Source of the DNA: Limnochordaceae bacterium
GTDB lineage: Bacteria; Bacillota; Limnochordia; Limnochordales; Geochordaceae
Reading direction: 5' to 3'
Assembly (NCBI GenBank): GCA_014896295.1
Contig: JADBKR010000005.1
Coordinates: 428,193 to 492,192 of the forward strand
DNA: 64,000 nucleotides
The notes under the pieces were generated by a model. The model ran no database searches. It had not been told where the DNA came from and saw only the letters and a program-made list of their open reading frames with translations. Position 1 is the first letter of the stretch; each line of letters begins with the position of its first letter. Below, piece after piece: positions 35,681-44,425 of the stretch. The position numbers and the translations under genes were made by a program.

Positions 35681-35757
35681 TGGTGCGCCCGGTAGGATTC
35701 GAACCCACGACCTGGTGGTCCGAAGCCACCCGCTCTGATCCCCTGAGCTACGGGCGC
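35681..35757 (-). tRNA. tRNA-Arg (anticodon UCG)
   Basis: Minus strand: acceptor GCGCCCG / CGGGCGC, D arm TAGCTCAGGGGATC, anticodon stem GGTGG with loop CTTCGGA, T arm GTGGGTTCGAATCC. CCA is encoded at 35681-35683. Confidence 0.97.
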
Positions 35758-35804
35758 AAACCGGCGAACCCGCGGCGCGGGCTGCGGCGCTACGATGGGG
35801 TGAA

Positions 35805-35882
35805 TGGGGTGGACGGTGGGACTCGAACCCACGACCCCCAGGTCCACAGCCTGGTGCTCTGACCAACTGAGCTACGCCCACC
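35805..35882 (-). tRNA. tRNA-His (anticodon GUG)
   Basis: Minus strand: acceptor GTGGGCG / CGTCCAC with an extra 5' G opposite C73, as expected for tRNA-His. The anticodon loop is CTGTGGA and the T arm is GGGTTCGAGTCCC. CCA is encoded at 35805-35807. It lies 47 bases upstream of tRNA-Arg, probably in one transcript. Confidence 0.96.
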
Positions 35883-36006
35883 GCGGGTGCCGCCGCATCC
35901 CAGCATAGCCCGCGGCTCTGGCCTTGTCAAACACACCGCGCCAGCGGTGTCGCCGCTGGAGGGCACGGGCCCTTCACAGGCTTGTCATGGCCGCGCGATC
36001 TCATCC

Positions 36007-37985
36007 ATGATACCGCCGAGAACCATCAGCCCGGGAAGGGGTCGATCCCGCATTCGCGACGGCCGGCTCCCTGCGGCTCTTGGCCCACGGGCCCTGGCGC
36101 TGCTATTGGTACCCGTGCTGGCGCAGGGCCTGCTCGTGACTTCGGCCTCCCCTGCCTTCGGCATGCGCGACCCGCTCGGCCTGGAGCGCCTCCCATCTCT
36201 GGCAGCCTCCGGCACCTTCCCGGACCTCGTCGTCTGGGGGCCACCCCGCAGGGCATCGCAGCAGCCGTGGCCGCGGCCCGGGAGGGCTTGCGCGTGGTGC
36301 TGGCGGAGCCCGACCGGGAGGTCGGAGGCGTCCTGACCCGAGGATGGCTCGCGACGCTGGACGTAGCCCGGGACGACAGGGGGGGCCTGCTGCAACAAGG
36401 GTTGTTCGCCGAGCTCTACCGGGACCTCGGGCACGACCCGTCCTTCGACGTGGGGCAAGCCGCGACCGTGATGGACGAGTGGGCGACCCGCCCGGGCATC
36501 ACCCTGCAGCTCGAGCGGCGTCTCGTCCGGGTCCTGCAGCGCGACGGCTGGATCCAGGCCGTGGTGCTGGACGGCCCGGATGGGCAGCAGGTACTGCAGG
36601 CTCCTCTGTTCATCGATGCCAGCGATACCGCCGACCTGGCCCGGGCAGCGGGAGCCCGCTTCACCGTGGGCCGCGAGGACACGACGCTCGACCGTCGCCA
36701 GATGGCCGCCGGCCTCGTGCTACGCCTGCGCGGCGTACCGTGGGACGTCTTGTGCGCGCAGGCCAGGGAGACCTCGCGCCGGGCTCACGACGGCTCCGGC
36801 TGCGCCGGACGGAGCGCCTGGGGCTGGGGACGCCTGGCCGCCGGGTATCGTCCCGGCGATCCTGCCCGCTTCCACCTGCGCGGGCTCAACGTCGCACGCC
36901 AGGACGACGGGAGCCTGCTCGTCGACGCGCTGGAGATCTACGGCGTCGACGCCACGAGCGCGGCCTCGATCGACGAGGCATATCGCGCCGCCGCCATCGA
37001 GGCTCCCCGGGTCGTTCAGTACCTCCGGGAGGCCGATCCGGCGGTGTTCGCCGGAGCGGTGCTCGATGGCGTGGCGCCCCGGCTCTACCTGAGGGAGAGC
37101 CGGCACCTCGTCGGGCTTTACCGCCTGCGGGCGGACGACGTGCTATACGGGCGATACTTCCCGGACTCCGTAGCAGTAGGGGGTTATCCCCTCGACGGCC
37201 AGACATACGTCCCTGGCGAGCCCCCGTACCTCCTCGGGGTGCCCGCCCCCTTCGGCGTGCCGCTGCGCACCCTGGTGCCCGCCGACCTGCACAATCTCCT
37301 GGTGGTTTCCCAGGCGGCCTCCTTCGACTCGACGGCCGCCTTCTCGGCGCGCGTGGTGCCCCTGCAAGTGGCGCTCGGGGAGGCCGCCGGTGTCGCGGCC
37401 TGGGTGGCGCGCACGCGACGAGAGCCCCTGGACGAGCTGGTCCTCCATCCGGAAGACGTCACGCAGGTACGCCAGCTCCTGGCACGCCGGGGAGCCCGCC
37501 TTGCAGCGGAGCCGCAAGGGCCTGCCGGTGCCGTCGGCGCGCGACTCCAGCCGGCAGGTGGATGGAGGTGGGTCGTGCCATCCCAGGACGAGGCCGATCC
37601 GGCTTACCCCGAGGCCATCGCCCTGCTTCGCATGGGGCTGTTCGCCGGCTCCTACGTCGAGCGCGGAGGGCTTTACCTCGCGCAGCCGGCGACGATCGGC
37701 GAGTTCCTGGACGACCTCGAGCACCTGCTCCGGTCCCTGGACGCTTTCGAGGCGCCGCGCCTGGAAGAAGCGTGGCGCTCCTTCGAACCGCGCCGTAACC
37801 AGTGGCTGGCCGACGCGGACGCCGTGGCCATCCTCCGGCTGCTGGGGCCGGCAGGAGATGAGGCGGCCCGCCACCTCGAACGGCATAACCGGGGAAATCC
37901 TCCTTTCGTACGGCGCGGCCGGGTCGCCGAGGTGGTGTGGCAACTCACGAACAGCCTGCGATCGGGCAGTGTCATGCTGCGCTGA
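36007..37985 (+). pseudogene. Exported FAD-dependent oxidoreductase, frameshifted near the N terminus
   Basis: The N terminus from ATG 36007 has a basic stretch and signal-like helix (ALALLLVPVLAQGLLVTSA) and reaches FPDLVVWG. The FAD-binding continuation ATPQGIAAAVAAAREGLRVV and the rest (FIDASDTADLARAAGARF, LVVSQAASFDSTAAFSARVV) are in another frame. One extra G in the GGGGG run at 36236-36240 restores VVWGATPQGIAAAV, the Rossmann motif. The full protein (about 659 residues) belongs to the FAD-dependent oxidoreductase PF12831 group, some of which act on xylan or thiamine-like substrates. Substrate unknown. Outside this one base the gene is intact. Confidence 0.78.
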
Positions 37986-38156
37986 GGGTGGCGCCCTCTG
38001 TAACCGGGCTCGCGCACGCTGTGCTCCGAGCAAAGCTGGGTCCGGCCATGCTGGAGATTTGAGGAATGAAAGGTCCTGTCCGGGTGTACAATCGCCTCGG
38101 AGGCACGCGTCGAAGCTGGCGTTCACGATGCTCGTCGCGCTCGCGTGTCGGCACGC

Positions 38157-39593
38157 ATGAACATGCATCCGCTGCGTCTCGCCTTGTGGGCAGGCAAGGT
38201 GGCCATGGTAGCCTCGCGCCAGCTCGGGCGCGGGGGCACCGCCTGGCCCGGCCGGGTGGCCGCGGCGATCGACCCTGATCTGCTGGACCACGTCGCCCGC
38301 TTGCCCAGGCAGGGCACGGTCGTGGTCACGGGCACCAACGGCAAGACGACCACGGCCCTGCTTGTGCATCGCATTGCCTCTCGCCGGGGCCTGCGCCTCA
38401 TTCACAACGTCGCCGGGGCCAACCTCCCTGCCGGGCTGCTCGCGGCCTTCATCGAGAGCGCGGGCTGGTGGCGAGCCGAGGCGCGGGATCTGGCGGTGCT
38501 GGAGGTCGATGAGGGAGCCTTCCCGTCGGTGGTCGGCGCCCTGCGTCCCAAAGCGGTGATCGTGACCAACTTCTTCCGGGACCAACTGGACCGGTACGGA
38601 GAGGTCGACGGGACGGTACGCCGGGTACGCGAGGGCATCGCCCGGGCGGGAGAGGCAGTGCACTGGTTCATCTGTGCGGACGACCCGTTGAGCGTGTGGC
38701 TCGGGGAAGAGGCCGCCTCCGCCGGCCAGCGGGTCACCTACTTCGGCGTGCAGCGGGCGCCGGAGCTCCCGGCACCTGCGGGTCCTAGCGGAGCCCGTCC
38801 GCCCCTGTCAGCGGACGGGACCCAGTGCGTCCGCTGCGGCACGCCTTACCGGTACGAGCGGCTCTTCTACGCGCAGCTGGGGCATTACGCCTGCCCCAAC
38901 TGCGGTCACCGGCGGCCCCTTCCCCAGGTCCAGGGCGACGTCGAGCAGTTCGGCGAAGACGGAGCAGCCGTCGTGGGTGTCTCGACTCCCACGGGCCAGC
39001 TGCAGCTGCGCTTGCGCCTGCCGGGTATCCACAACGTCTACAACGCCCTGGCTGCCGCGAGCGCCGCTCTCGCCCTGGACTTCGGGCCCGACGAGATCGC
39101 GCAGGGGCTCGAAGGGGCCAGCGTCCCGTTCGGCCGCACCGAGGAGGTGTGGGTGCGCGGCCGCCGGGTGGTCTTGAGCCTGGTCAAGAACCCCACGAGC
39201 TTCGACCAGGTGCTGGCCACCGTCGCCCCCTTGCGCCCGTGGCGCTGCGTGGCGATCGCGCTCAACGACCTGGCGGCCGACGGGCGGGACGTCTCGTGGA
39301 TCTGGGACGTCGACTTCGAAGGGCGGCTCGTCCCGCGCCTTCCTGCCGGCATCCCGGTCATCTGCACGGGCCGGCGGGCGGCCGACATGGCGGTGCGCCT
39401 GAAGTACGCCGGGGTCGAGGTGCCTCGGCTCGTCATCGAGACTCGCCTGGGGGAGGCCATCCGGCAATGCCTGGAGCGGGCGACCCCGGACGAGCCCGTC
39501 TGGATCCTGGCCACGTACACGGCGATGCTCTCAGCCCGAAAGGTGCTGGTCAGCAGTGGGCTCCCACGCCTGGCCCCCGTCACCGCCGGTTGA
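38157..39593 (+). CDS. murT: Lipid II isoglutaminyl synthase subunit MurT
   Basis: About 478 residues. A Mur-ligase core carries the P-loop GTNGKTTTALL, an EVDEGAFPSVVGALRP segment, and a Cys4 zinc ribbon (CVRCGTPYRYERL...CPNCG) unique to MurT, followed by the MurT C-terminal domain (VKNPTSFDQVLATVAP). With GatD it turns the D-Glu of lipid II into D-isoglutamine. ATG at 38157 is chosen; GTG at 38145 is possible. It overlaps gatD by 38 bases. Confidence 0.92.
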   Translation: MNMHPLRLALWAGKVAMVASRQLGRGGTAWPGRVAAAIDPDLLDHVARLPRQGTVVVTGTNGKTTTALLVHRIASRRGLRLIHNVAGANLPAGLLAAFIESAGWWRAEARDLAVLEVDEGAFPSVVGALRPKAVIVTNFFRDQLDRYGEVDGTVRRVREGIARAGEAVHWFICADDPLSVWLGEEAASAGQRVTYFGVQRAPELPAPAGPSGARPPLSADGTQCVRCGTPYRYERLFYAQLGHYACPNCGHRRPLPQVQGDVEQFGEDGAAVVGVSTPTGQLQLRLRLPGIHNVYNALAAASAALALDFGPDEIAQGLEGASVPFGRTEEVWVRGRRVVLSLVKNPTSFDQVLATVAPLRPWRCVAIALNDLAADGRDVSWIWDVDFEGRLVPRLPAGIPVICTGRRAADMAVRLKYAGVEVPRLVIETRLGEAIRQCLERATPDEPVWILATYTAMLSARKVLVSSGLPRLAPVTAG

Positions 39594-40380
39594 CGGCAAC
39601 GGGATCCATCTCCCGCGCGACCTCCCGCCCCTTCGCATCCTCTTCTTGTACCCCGACTTCCTCAACGTGTACGGGGACCGGGGCAACCTGACCGCGCTCG
39701 TGCAACGCGCCCGCTGGCGGGGCCTACCGACCACGGTCACCGAGGCCTCCGTGGGCACGCCGGTAGATGCGACGCGCTTCGACCTGGTGCTGGTGGGTGG
39801 AGGGCAGGACAGGGCCCAGCAGGCCGTCGCCGAGGACTTTCGCCGCAGCAAGGGCCCGTCGCTGATCGAGGCCGTCGAGGACGGCTGCCCCGTGCTCGCC
39901 ATCTGCGGGGGCTACCAGCTGATGGGCCACTTCTACCGAACGGCGGAAGGCGCCGAGATGAAGGGGCTGGGGCTGTTCGACGCGTGGACGGAGGCGGGTG
40001 GCCGCCGCATGATCGGCAACGTGGCGGTCCGCGCCGAGCTGGGCGACGCCAGGCCCCTGGTGGTTGGGTTCGAAAACCACTCGGGACGCACGACCCTGGG
40101 CGCGCGAGCCCGGCCGCTCGGGCGGGTACTTTACGGGTACGGCAACAACGGCTCCGACGGCACCGAGGGGGCGCGTTACCGCAACGCCATCGGCACCTAC
40201 CTCCACGGAAGCCTGCTGCCGAAAAACCCCACCCTGGCCGACTGGCTGCTCCAGGCGGCCGTCGACCGCCGGTACGGACAAGGCATCCGGCTCCCGCCGC
40301 TGGACGACACCGTGGAACACCAGGCCCGGGAAGCCACGCTCCGGAAGCTCTTGGGCCCTCCCCTGCTGCGCGGGGTGTGA
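39556..40380 (+). CDS. gatD: Lipid II isoglutaminyl synthase glutamine amidotransferase GatD
   Basis: 274 residues of class I glutaminase fold of the CobB/CobQ type. The nucleophile elbow is AICGGYQLMG (Cys), with catalytic His in GTYLHGSLLPKNP, and DFLNVYGDRGNL marks the N terminus. It supplies ammonia to MurT. The GTG start at 39556 lies inside murT, implying coupled translation; a later start near DLPPLRILFLYPD cannot be excluded. This pair is typical of Gram-positive-type peptidoglycan. Confidence 0.92.
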   Translation: MGSHAWPPSPPVDGNGIHLPRDLPPLRILFLYPDFLNVYGDRGNLTALVQRARWRGLPTTVTEASVGTPVDATRFDLVLVGGGQDRAQQAVAEDFRRSKGPSLIEAVEDGCPVLAICGGYQLMGHFYRTAEGAEMKGLGLFDAWTEAGGRRMIGNVAVRAELGDARPLVVGFENHSGRTTLGARARPLGRVLYGYGNNGSDGTEGARYRNAIGTYLHGSLLPKNPTLADWLLQAAVDRRYGQGIRLPPLDDTVEHQAREATLRKLLGPPLLRGV

Positions 40381-40484
40381 GGCTGGGGGCCATACCACGG
40401 CTGGATGATGCGCGGGCCTGGTCGGTAGTCTGCTCCCTCGTCGCCCCGCGCCTGCGGCACCCCGTCGGCCGGCAGCGTCGGACC

Positions 40485-40685
40485 CTATCGGCCTACGAGG
40501 CTCTCTCGCTTCTCCTCCTCGTAGAGCCGCTCCAGCACGAACTCCTTGAGCAGCGTTTGGTAACCCTTACCTTTCTTCTGTGCGAGGGCTTGCAGACGCC
40601 TGAGGACGTCCGGAACAAACCGGATGGCCACAGGCTTCGTTCTCGGGCGGGGGGCAGGAAGCTCGCCGGGTGGGATGGGTTGCAT
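40485..40685 (-). CDS. Ribbon-helix-helix (CopG/BrnA-like) small protein
   Basis: 66 residues. The core RTKPVAIRFVPDVLRRLQAL followed by KKGKGYQTLLKEFVLERLYEEE is a CopG-type antitoxin motif (beta strand, helix, K.GYQTL, helix). Such proteins usually pair with a toxin such as BrnT or PIN, but no such gene is seen on either side, so it may be an orphan. ATG at 40685 follows GGAG at close range; the frame continues upstream to 40769 without homology. Confidence 0.65.
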   Translation of the reverse strand: MQPIPPGELPAPRPRTKPVAIRFVPDVLRRLQALAQKKGKGYQTLLKEFVLERLYEEEKRESLVGR

Positions 40686-41097
40686 GCGCTCCAGGACGCC
40701 CGTACCCAGGGAGGTGGCGGTCGATGTGCCCAACGTTGGCGTCGTCCCGCGCGAAGTCCACCCGGGCACCTCCGGACGGAGTATCTACCATGGTATTGCG
40801 GCAACCAAGGCGTCGTCGAGGTTCATGGCGGCCGGTCCCTCGGTTGTTCTCGAGGGTCGTCGCTCCCTGAGGAAAAGCGTTGTCTCACGGGCAGCGCTGG
40901 CCGTCTCAGTCCTCCCCCGATCCGTGGTTCGCGGTGCTCCGGTCGTCTGCGTCTCGCCCTTGACCTGCGGCATGTCTATTCCCGAACGTGTCGAGGTAGG
41001 GTGGCGGCTCCTTCAACACGGCAGAGCCGGGGATGTCCCGCGGCGCTGTTGACGTCCGGCCCGGGAGCGGTCATCCTGCCGGGGGTGAGCAAGTGCC
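40686..41097. other. Gap without recognisable gene
   Basis: About 410 bases. A short minus-strand peptide MNLDDALVAAIPW near 40790-40830 ends at a stop and might be the end of a lost partner toxin of the RHH gene, but it is too short to call. Confidence 0.4.
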
Positions 41098-41817
41098 GTG
41101 AACAGACTCTTGGCATCCCGAAAAACCCCCATCTGCCCTGCCTCGGGCGATCCCCGACCGGCCCTTGCCTGGAGCGGCGGGAAGGACAGCGCGATGGCGC
41201 TGTACGTTTTGGGCGGAGCCAGTTTGCTGCTCACGACGGTTACGGAGACTCATGAACGGGTGAGCATGCACGGAGTGCGCCGGAGCCTCCTTCGGGCGCA
41301 GGCTCAGGCTGTGGGTCTGCCGGTAGTCGAGGTGCCCATCCCGCCGCAGTGCACCAACGCCGTCTACGAAGCCCGGATGGCGGAGGCCCTCGAGCACCTG
41401 AAAGCTCAGGGCATCCGCTCGGTGGCCTTCGGCGATATCTTCCTGGCCGACGTGCGGGCGTACCGGGAGCGTCAGATGGCCCGGGCCGGGATGGAGGCCC
41501 AGTTCCCGCTGTGGGGGCACGACACAGGGGCCGTAGCTCGAGAGTGCCTACGGGCCGGATTCCGGGCGGTGGTGGTGTGCGTCGACCTCGCCCGTCTGGA
41601 TGCGTCATGGGCAGGACGGGAGTTCGACGAGGCGTTCCTGGCGGCGCTGCCTGCCGTGGTCGACCCATGCGGGGAGAAGGGCGAATTCCACACCTTCGTC
41701 TACGACGGGCCGGTATTTGCGCGGCCCGTAGCCTTTCGGCGGGGCGCCGTGGTGGAGCGGGACGGGTTCGCCTTCGCCGACTTGCTCGACGAACCGCCGA
41801 TATATGGCTCGTCCTGA
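41098..41817 (+). CDS. ATP-pyrophosphatase, diphthine-ammonia ligase-like (MJ0570 family)
   Basis: 239 residues of PP-loop fold. The P-loop is LAWSGGKDSAMALY; later motifs are THERVSMHGVRRSLLRAQAQ, SVAFGDIFLADVRAYRERQM, FPLWG and VDPCGEKGEFHTFVYDGPVF. In archaea and eukaryotes the family (Dph6) amidates diphthine; bacteria lack diphthamide, so its bacterial role is different and unknown. GTG start at 41098. Its 3' end overlaps the convergent hydrolase by 118 bases. Confidence 0.82.
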   Translation: MNRLLASRKTPICPASGDPRPALAWSGGKDSAMALYVLGGASLLLTTVTETHERVSMHGVRRSLLRAQAQAVGLPVVEVPIPPQCTNAVYEARMAEALEHLKAQGIRSVAFGDIFLADVRAYRERQMARAGMEAQFPLWGHDTGAVARECLRAGFRAVVVCVDLARLDASWAGREFDEAFLAALPAVVDPCGEKGEFHTFVYDGPVFARPVAFRRGAVVERDGFAFADLLDEPPIYGSS

Positions 41818-43034
41818 TGGGAGCATCCAGCGGTGGATACGTCGCACTCCTGGCGGTCTATGCGTCCGGCCGCGCAGCCCTCAGTATCCTTCTCGGCCCG
41901 CAGGTGATCGGCGAGCCAGTCGCCGAGCAAGGCGAGATGGGTGAGGTGCAGGCTGGCCGCATGGTCGGCCCCCGGGATGATGTGCAAGAGCCGTGGCCCG
42001 GAGACGGCGTCGTACAGGCGGCGGGCGAACTCGACCGGGACGATGGCGTCTTGCTCGCCGTGCACGATGCACAGGGGGCACCGGATGCGGGCGGCGACCG
42101 GCTCCAGGCGCACCCGCCGCAGCAGGGCCACGAGCTCGGTGGGCTCCTCGATGCCGGTCATCAACCTCAGGATGGGCCCGTAGAAGGGCGTCCGTACCGC
42201 CCGTTCCGGCTCGGGAAACTCCCAGAGAGCGCTCAGGATCGCACCCGCGCGCACCCGGGGCTCGGCGGCTGCCATGTACGGGGCGACAAACCCGCCCCAG
42301 CTGAACCCGATGATGCCCAGCCGGGCCGCGTCGAGTTCGGGGCAGGAGGCCACGAAGTCGGCGATGGCCCGCGCGGCTTCGGCCAGCACCTCGGGGCCGG
42401 CGAACAGGACGCCCCGCAGTTGCGCTTCGCCCGTGCCCGGCTGGTCCACCGTGAGCGTGGCAAGCCCGCGCTCGAGAAGCGGCTGCTCCACCAGGACCGG
42501 GCAGACTTCCTTGACCGTGTCCATCCCCTGCACGACGACCACCACAGGATGGGGGCCCGGGCCCCGCGGAAGCCGCAGGTAGCCCGGTAGCGGCGCCGGT
42601 GCAAACGGGATGTCGACGCTCCGGGCCGGCGGGTCCACAAGGCGAGCGAAGCCCCCATAGGCGGCCAGAAGCTGCTCGTACGTACGGGCCCGCTCCCGGG
42701 CGTCCCATGTCCGCCAGTTGGCCAGGGCAAAATAGAGCGCCGCCTGGCGGTAGCGATCCCGGGCGGTCACCGGGTGACCGGCGGCTTCTTGCGCCCGAGC
42801 CTCCTCGAGCGCGTGCCCCGCCGTTTCCCTCCACCGCTCGGGCCAGGCGCTCCAGGATCGGATACGGGAGACCGTGCGCAAGAATTCCCCTTCGTCGGCG
42901 CCCAGAAGGCGGAAGTAGTGGACGAGCATGCCGAGGTGGGGCAACCGTCCCAGCCCGACGGTGCGGAGGGCCAGCTCGAAGAGGGCCCGTTGGATGCCGG
43001 CCGGGAGCCGAAGGAGCAGGGAGACGCCGTTCAC
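41700..43034 (-). CDS. Alpha/beta hydrolase (FrsA/dienelactone-like)
   Basis: About 444 residues. A helical N-terminal region of about 140 residues (WRETAGHALEEARAQEAAGH) precedes an alpha/beta hydrolase domain: nucleophile in GIIGFSWGGFVAPYM, Asp in VHGEQDAIVPVEF, His in IPGADHAASLH. This layout matches the FrsA/DUF1100 group. The last 60 residues are Ser/Arg-rich and overlap the convergent gene, so they may be artefactual. GTG at 43034 is chosen because a full GGAGGTGAT site lies upstream; the frame opens at 43043. Confidence 0.82.
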   Translation of the reverse strand: MNGVSLLLRLPAGIQRALFELALRTVGLGRLPHLGMLVHYFRLLGADEGEFLRTVSRIRSWSAWPERWRETAGHALEEARAQEAAGHPVTARDRYRQAALYFALANWRTWDARERARTYEQLLAAYGGFARLVDPPARSVDIPFAPAPLPGYLRLPRGPGPHPVVVVVQGMDTVKEVCPVLVEQPLLERGLATLTVDQPGTGEAQLRGVLFAGPEVLAEAARAIADFVASCPELDAARLGIIGFSWGGFVAPYMAAAEPRVRAGAILSALWEFPEPERAVRTPFYGPILRLMTGIEEPTELVALLRRVRLEPVAARIRCPLCIVHGEQDAIVPVEFARRLYDAVSGPRLLHIIPGADHAASLHLTHLALLGDWLADHLRAEKDTEGCAAGRIDRQECDVSTAGCSHQDEPYIGGSSSKSAKANPSRSTTAPRRKATGRANTGPS

Positions 43035-43056
43035 GGGTATCACCTCCGGGTGGTCG

Positions 43057-43593
43057 TCACGGAAGCCGGCGGGTGCGCGCCTGCGGGGGCTTGCGCCCGA
43101 CCACGACGCGCACCGGAGGGAACATGAGAAAGTGCAGGCCGGTAACGTGCACGTCCAGCGCGCCGAGCTGGCGAAGGACCTTTGCGTACCCCTTCACGTG
43201 CAGGAAATCCAGGATGGCGAAACGACCGCCGGGTTTCAGGGCCCGCATGATTTGGCCCAGCGCACGCCGGCGTTCTTCCGCTCCGCCCAGGTTGTGCAGG
43301 ACCAGGCTGGAGACAACGGCGTCGAACTCGCCGTCGCGAAACGGAAGGCGGCGAACGTCGCCGGTCACCAGCTGGATCCGACCCGCCACGCCTTCCGCCC
43401 TGGCGTTGGCCCATGTGGCTTGCGGGCTATTGCCCGACTGATCGGCAGCGTTCCAGATGTCGACACCGATCGCCTGGCCCGTCGTGAGCCTCCTGGCCGC
43501 GGCCGTGAGCAGCAACCCTCGGCCACATCCCACGTCGAGCACCTTTTCGTACCCTCGAAGTTCGATGAGGTCCAGCAGCCTTTCCCGTTCCAT
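43057..43593 (-). CDS. Class I SAM-dependent methyltransferase
   Basis: 178 residues. Motif I is VLDVGCGRGLLLTAAAR, motif II GVDIW, motif IV TGDVRRLPFRDGEFDAVVSS, and motif VI LKPGGRFAILDFLH. A UbiE/Methyltransf_11-like core with one helix lost at the C terminus (short for the family). The position divergent to a NosL/Cop locus suggests nothing specific. The start is ATG at 43593 (a TTG lies just before it). Confidence 0.85.
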   Translation of the reverse strand: MERERLLDLIELRGYEKVLDVGCGRGLLLTAAARRLTTGQAIGVDIWNAADQSGNSPQATWANARAEGVAGRIQLVTGDVRRLPFRDGEFDAVVSSLVLHNLGGAEERRRALGQIMRALKPGGRFAILDFLHVKGYAKVLRQLGALDVHVTGLHFLMFPPVRVVVGRKPPQARTRRLP

Positions 43594-43621
43594 CAACTTG
43601 CCGACCTTACTGCTCCGTTTT

Positions 43622-43638
43622 AGATGATATTATTATCT
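43622..43638. promoter_or_regulatory. Fur-family-like palindrome
   Basis: AGATGATA-T-TATTATCT is a 17-base dyad with one mismatch, in a strongly AT-rich island. Its form recalls Fur/Zur/PerR-type boxes (repeated GATAAT-like hexamers). It covers the possible start of the NosL-like gene and is close to the methyltransferase start, so it could control the metal locus. Confidence 0.45.
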
Positions 43639-43929
43639 TTGATTGATACCCATTGCGGGCTGCTCATGCTCGGCGACCGGGCGCGTACGGCCATGGCATC
43701 CGATTTCCTGTTCGGCCACACCATCAGCGCCCGAACCGCCTACTACGTGGCCGGGCCCGACCTGGTGGTCTGCTGCGCGCCGGCGGTGCTGCCGTTCGGG
43801 CGACGCGACGACGCCCAACGATTCTGCCAGGGCTTCGGCGGGCGCGTCCTGCCGCTGGAGCAGGCGGTGGAGTGGGTACGGGCCGAGATGGCTCTCGACC
43901 ACGTGAGTCACGCAGGAAAGGAGACGTGA
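43624..43929 (+). CDS. NosL-like small metal-chaperone protein
   Basis: About 101 residues. DTHCGLLMLGDRA, then SDFLFGHTISARTAYYVAG and VVCCAPAVLPFGRRDDAQRF with GFGGRVLPLEQAVEW recall NosL (CGM..., then D..TG..I.A..A.YV, F..r..A..F...fGG.v...e.a). NosL binds Cu(I) as a lipoprotein, but no lipobox or signal is seen here, so the N terminus may be misread. The start (43624 or 43666) is unclear and neither has a good ribosome site. Adjacent copC supports copper. Confidence 0.55.
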   Translation: MILLSLIDTHCGLLMLGDRARTAMASDFLFGHTISARTAYYVAGPDLVVCCAPAVLPFGRRDDAQRFCQGFGGRVLPLEQAVEWVRAEMALDHVSHAGKET

Positions 43930-43930
43930 C

Positions 43931-44425
43931 ATGCCTGTCGATGGAGCGCCAGGGACCCGCCGGGCAGCCGGCATCGTGATCGCCCGTTTCGTGGTCACGT
44001 TCGCGGCGGTGCTGGGTATGGCTGTCCTGGCGGGCGCGCACAGCGCCCTGAAGAGCTCGAAGCCCGCCGACGGGGCACGGCTCGAGGAGATGCCCCAGGC
44101 CGTCGAGTTGACCTTCACTGAACCGGTGGAGACCGCTCTATCGGTATTCAAGGTGTACCCGGTGCCGGCCCCTCCCGACGCGCTGGCCGACCTCGAGCGG
44201 CTGAACGGCATGGCCGCCGAGCTGGTCTCGCAGGTCCTCTCCCGAAAGGGCGACGAGGCCCAACGGGCCGACGCTGGGCTGGGTACGAAGGCGAGTCCGT
44301 CGGCCAGCGTCACGATCCGCCTCAAGCCCGGCCTGAAGCCCGGTGCCTACGTCGTGATGTGGCGGGTGCTCTCGGTCGACACCCACCCCACGCAGGGCTT
44401 CGTCGTTTTCGTATATGAACGCTGA
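43931..44425 (+). CDS. copC: CopC-domain periplasmic copper protein
   Basis: 164 residues. A signal peptide (FAAVLGMAVLAGAHS) places His directly after the cleavage site, as in CopC Cu(II) sites. The domain has SSKPADGARLEEMPQAVELT, FTEPVETALSVFKVY and VLSVDTHPTQGFVVFVYE. A loop of about 50 residues between strands is longer than usual. It overlaps copD by 11 bases; the CopC-CopD order is standard. Confidence 0.85.
   Translation: MPVDGAPGTRRAAGIVIARFVVTFAAVLGMAVLAGAHSALKSSKPADGARLEEMPQAVELTFTEPVETALSVFKVYPVPAPPDALADLERLNGMAAELVSQVLSRKGDEAQRADAGLGTKASPSASVTIRLKPGLKPGAYVVMWRVLSVDTHPTQGFVVFVYER

Noticed and set aside
34598..35881. A 427-residue aldo/keto reductase starting at 35881
   Set aside because: The extra N-terminal part is the translated opposite reading of two tRNA genes.
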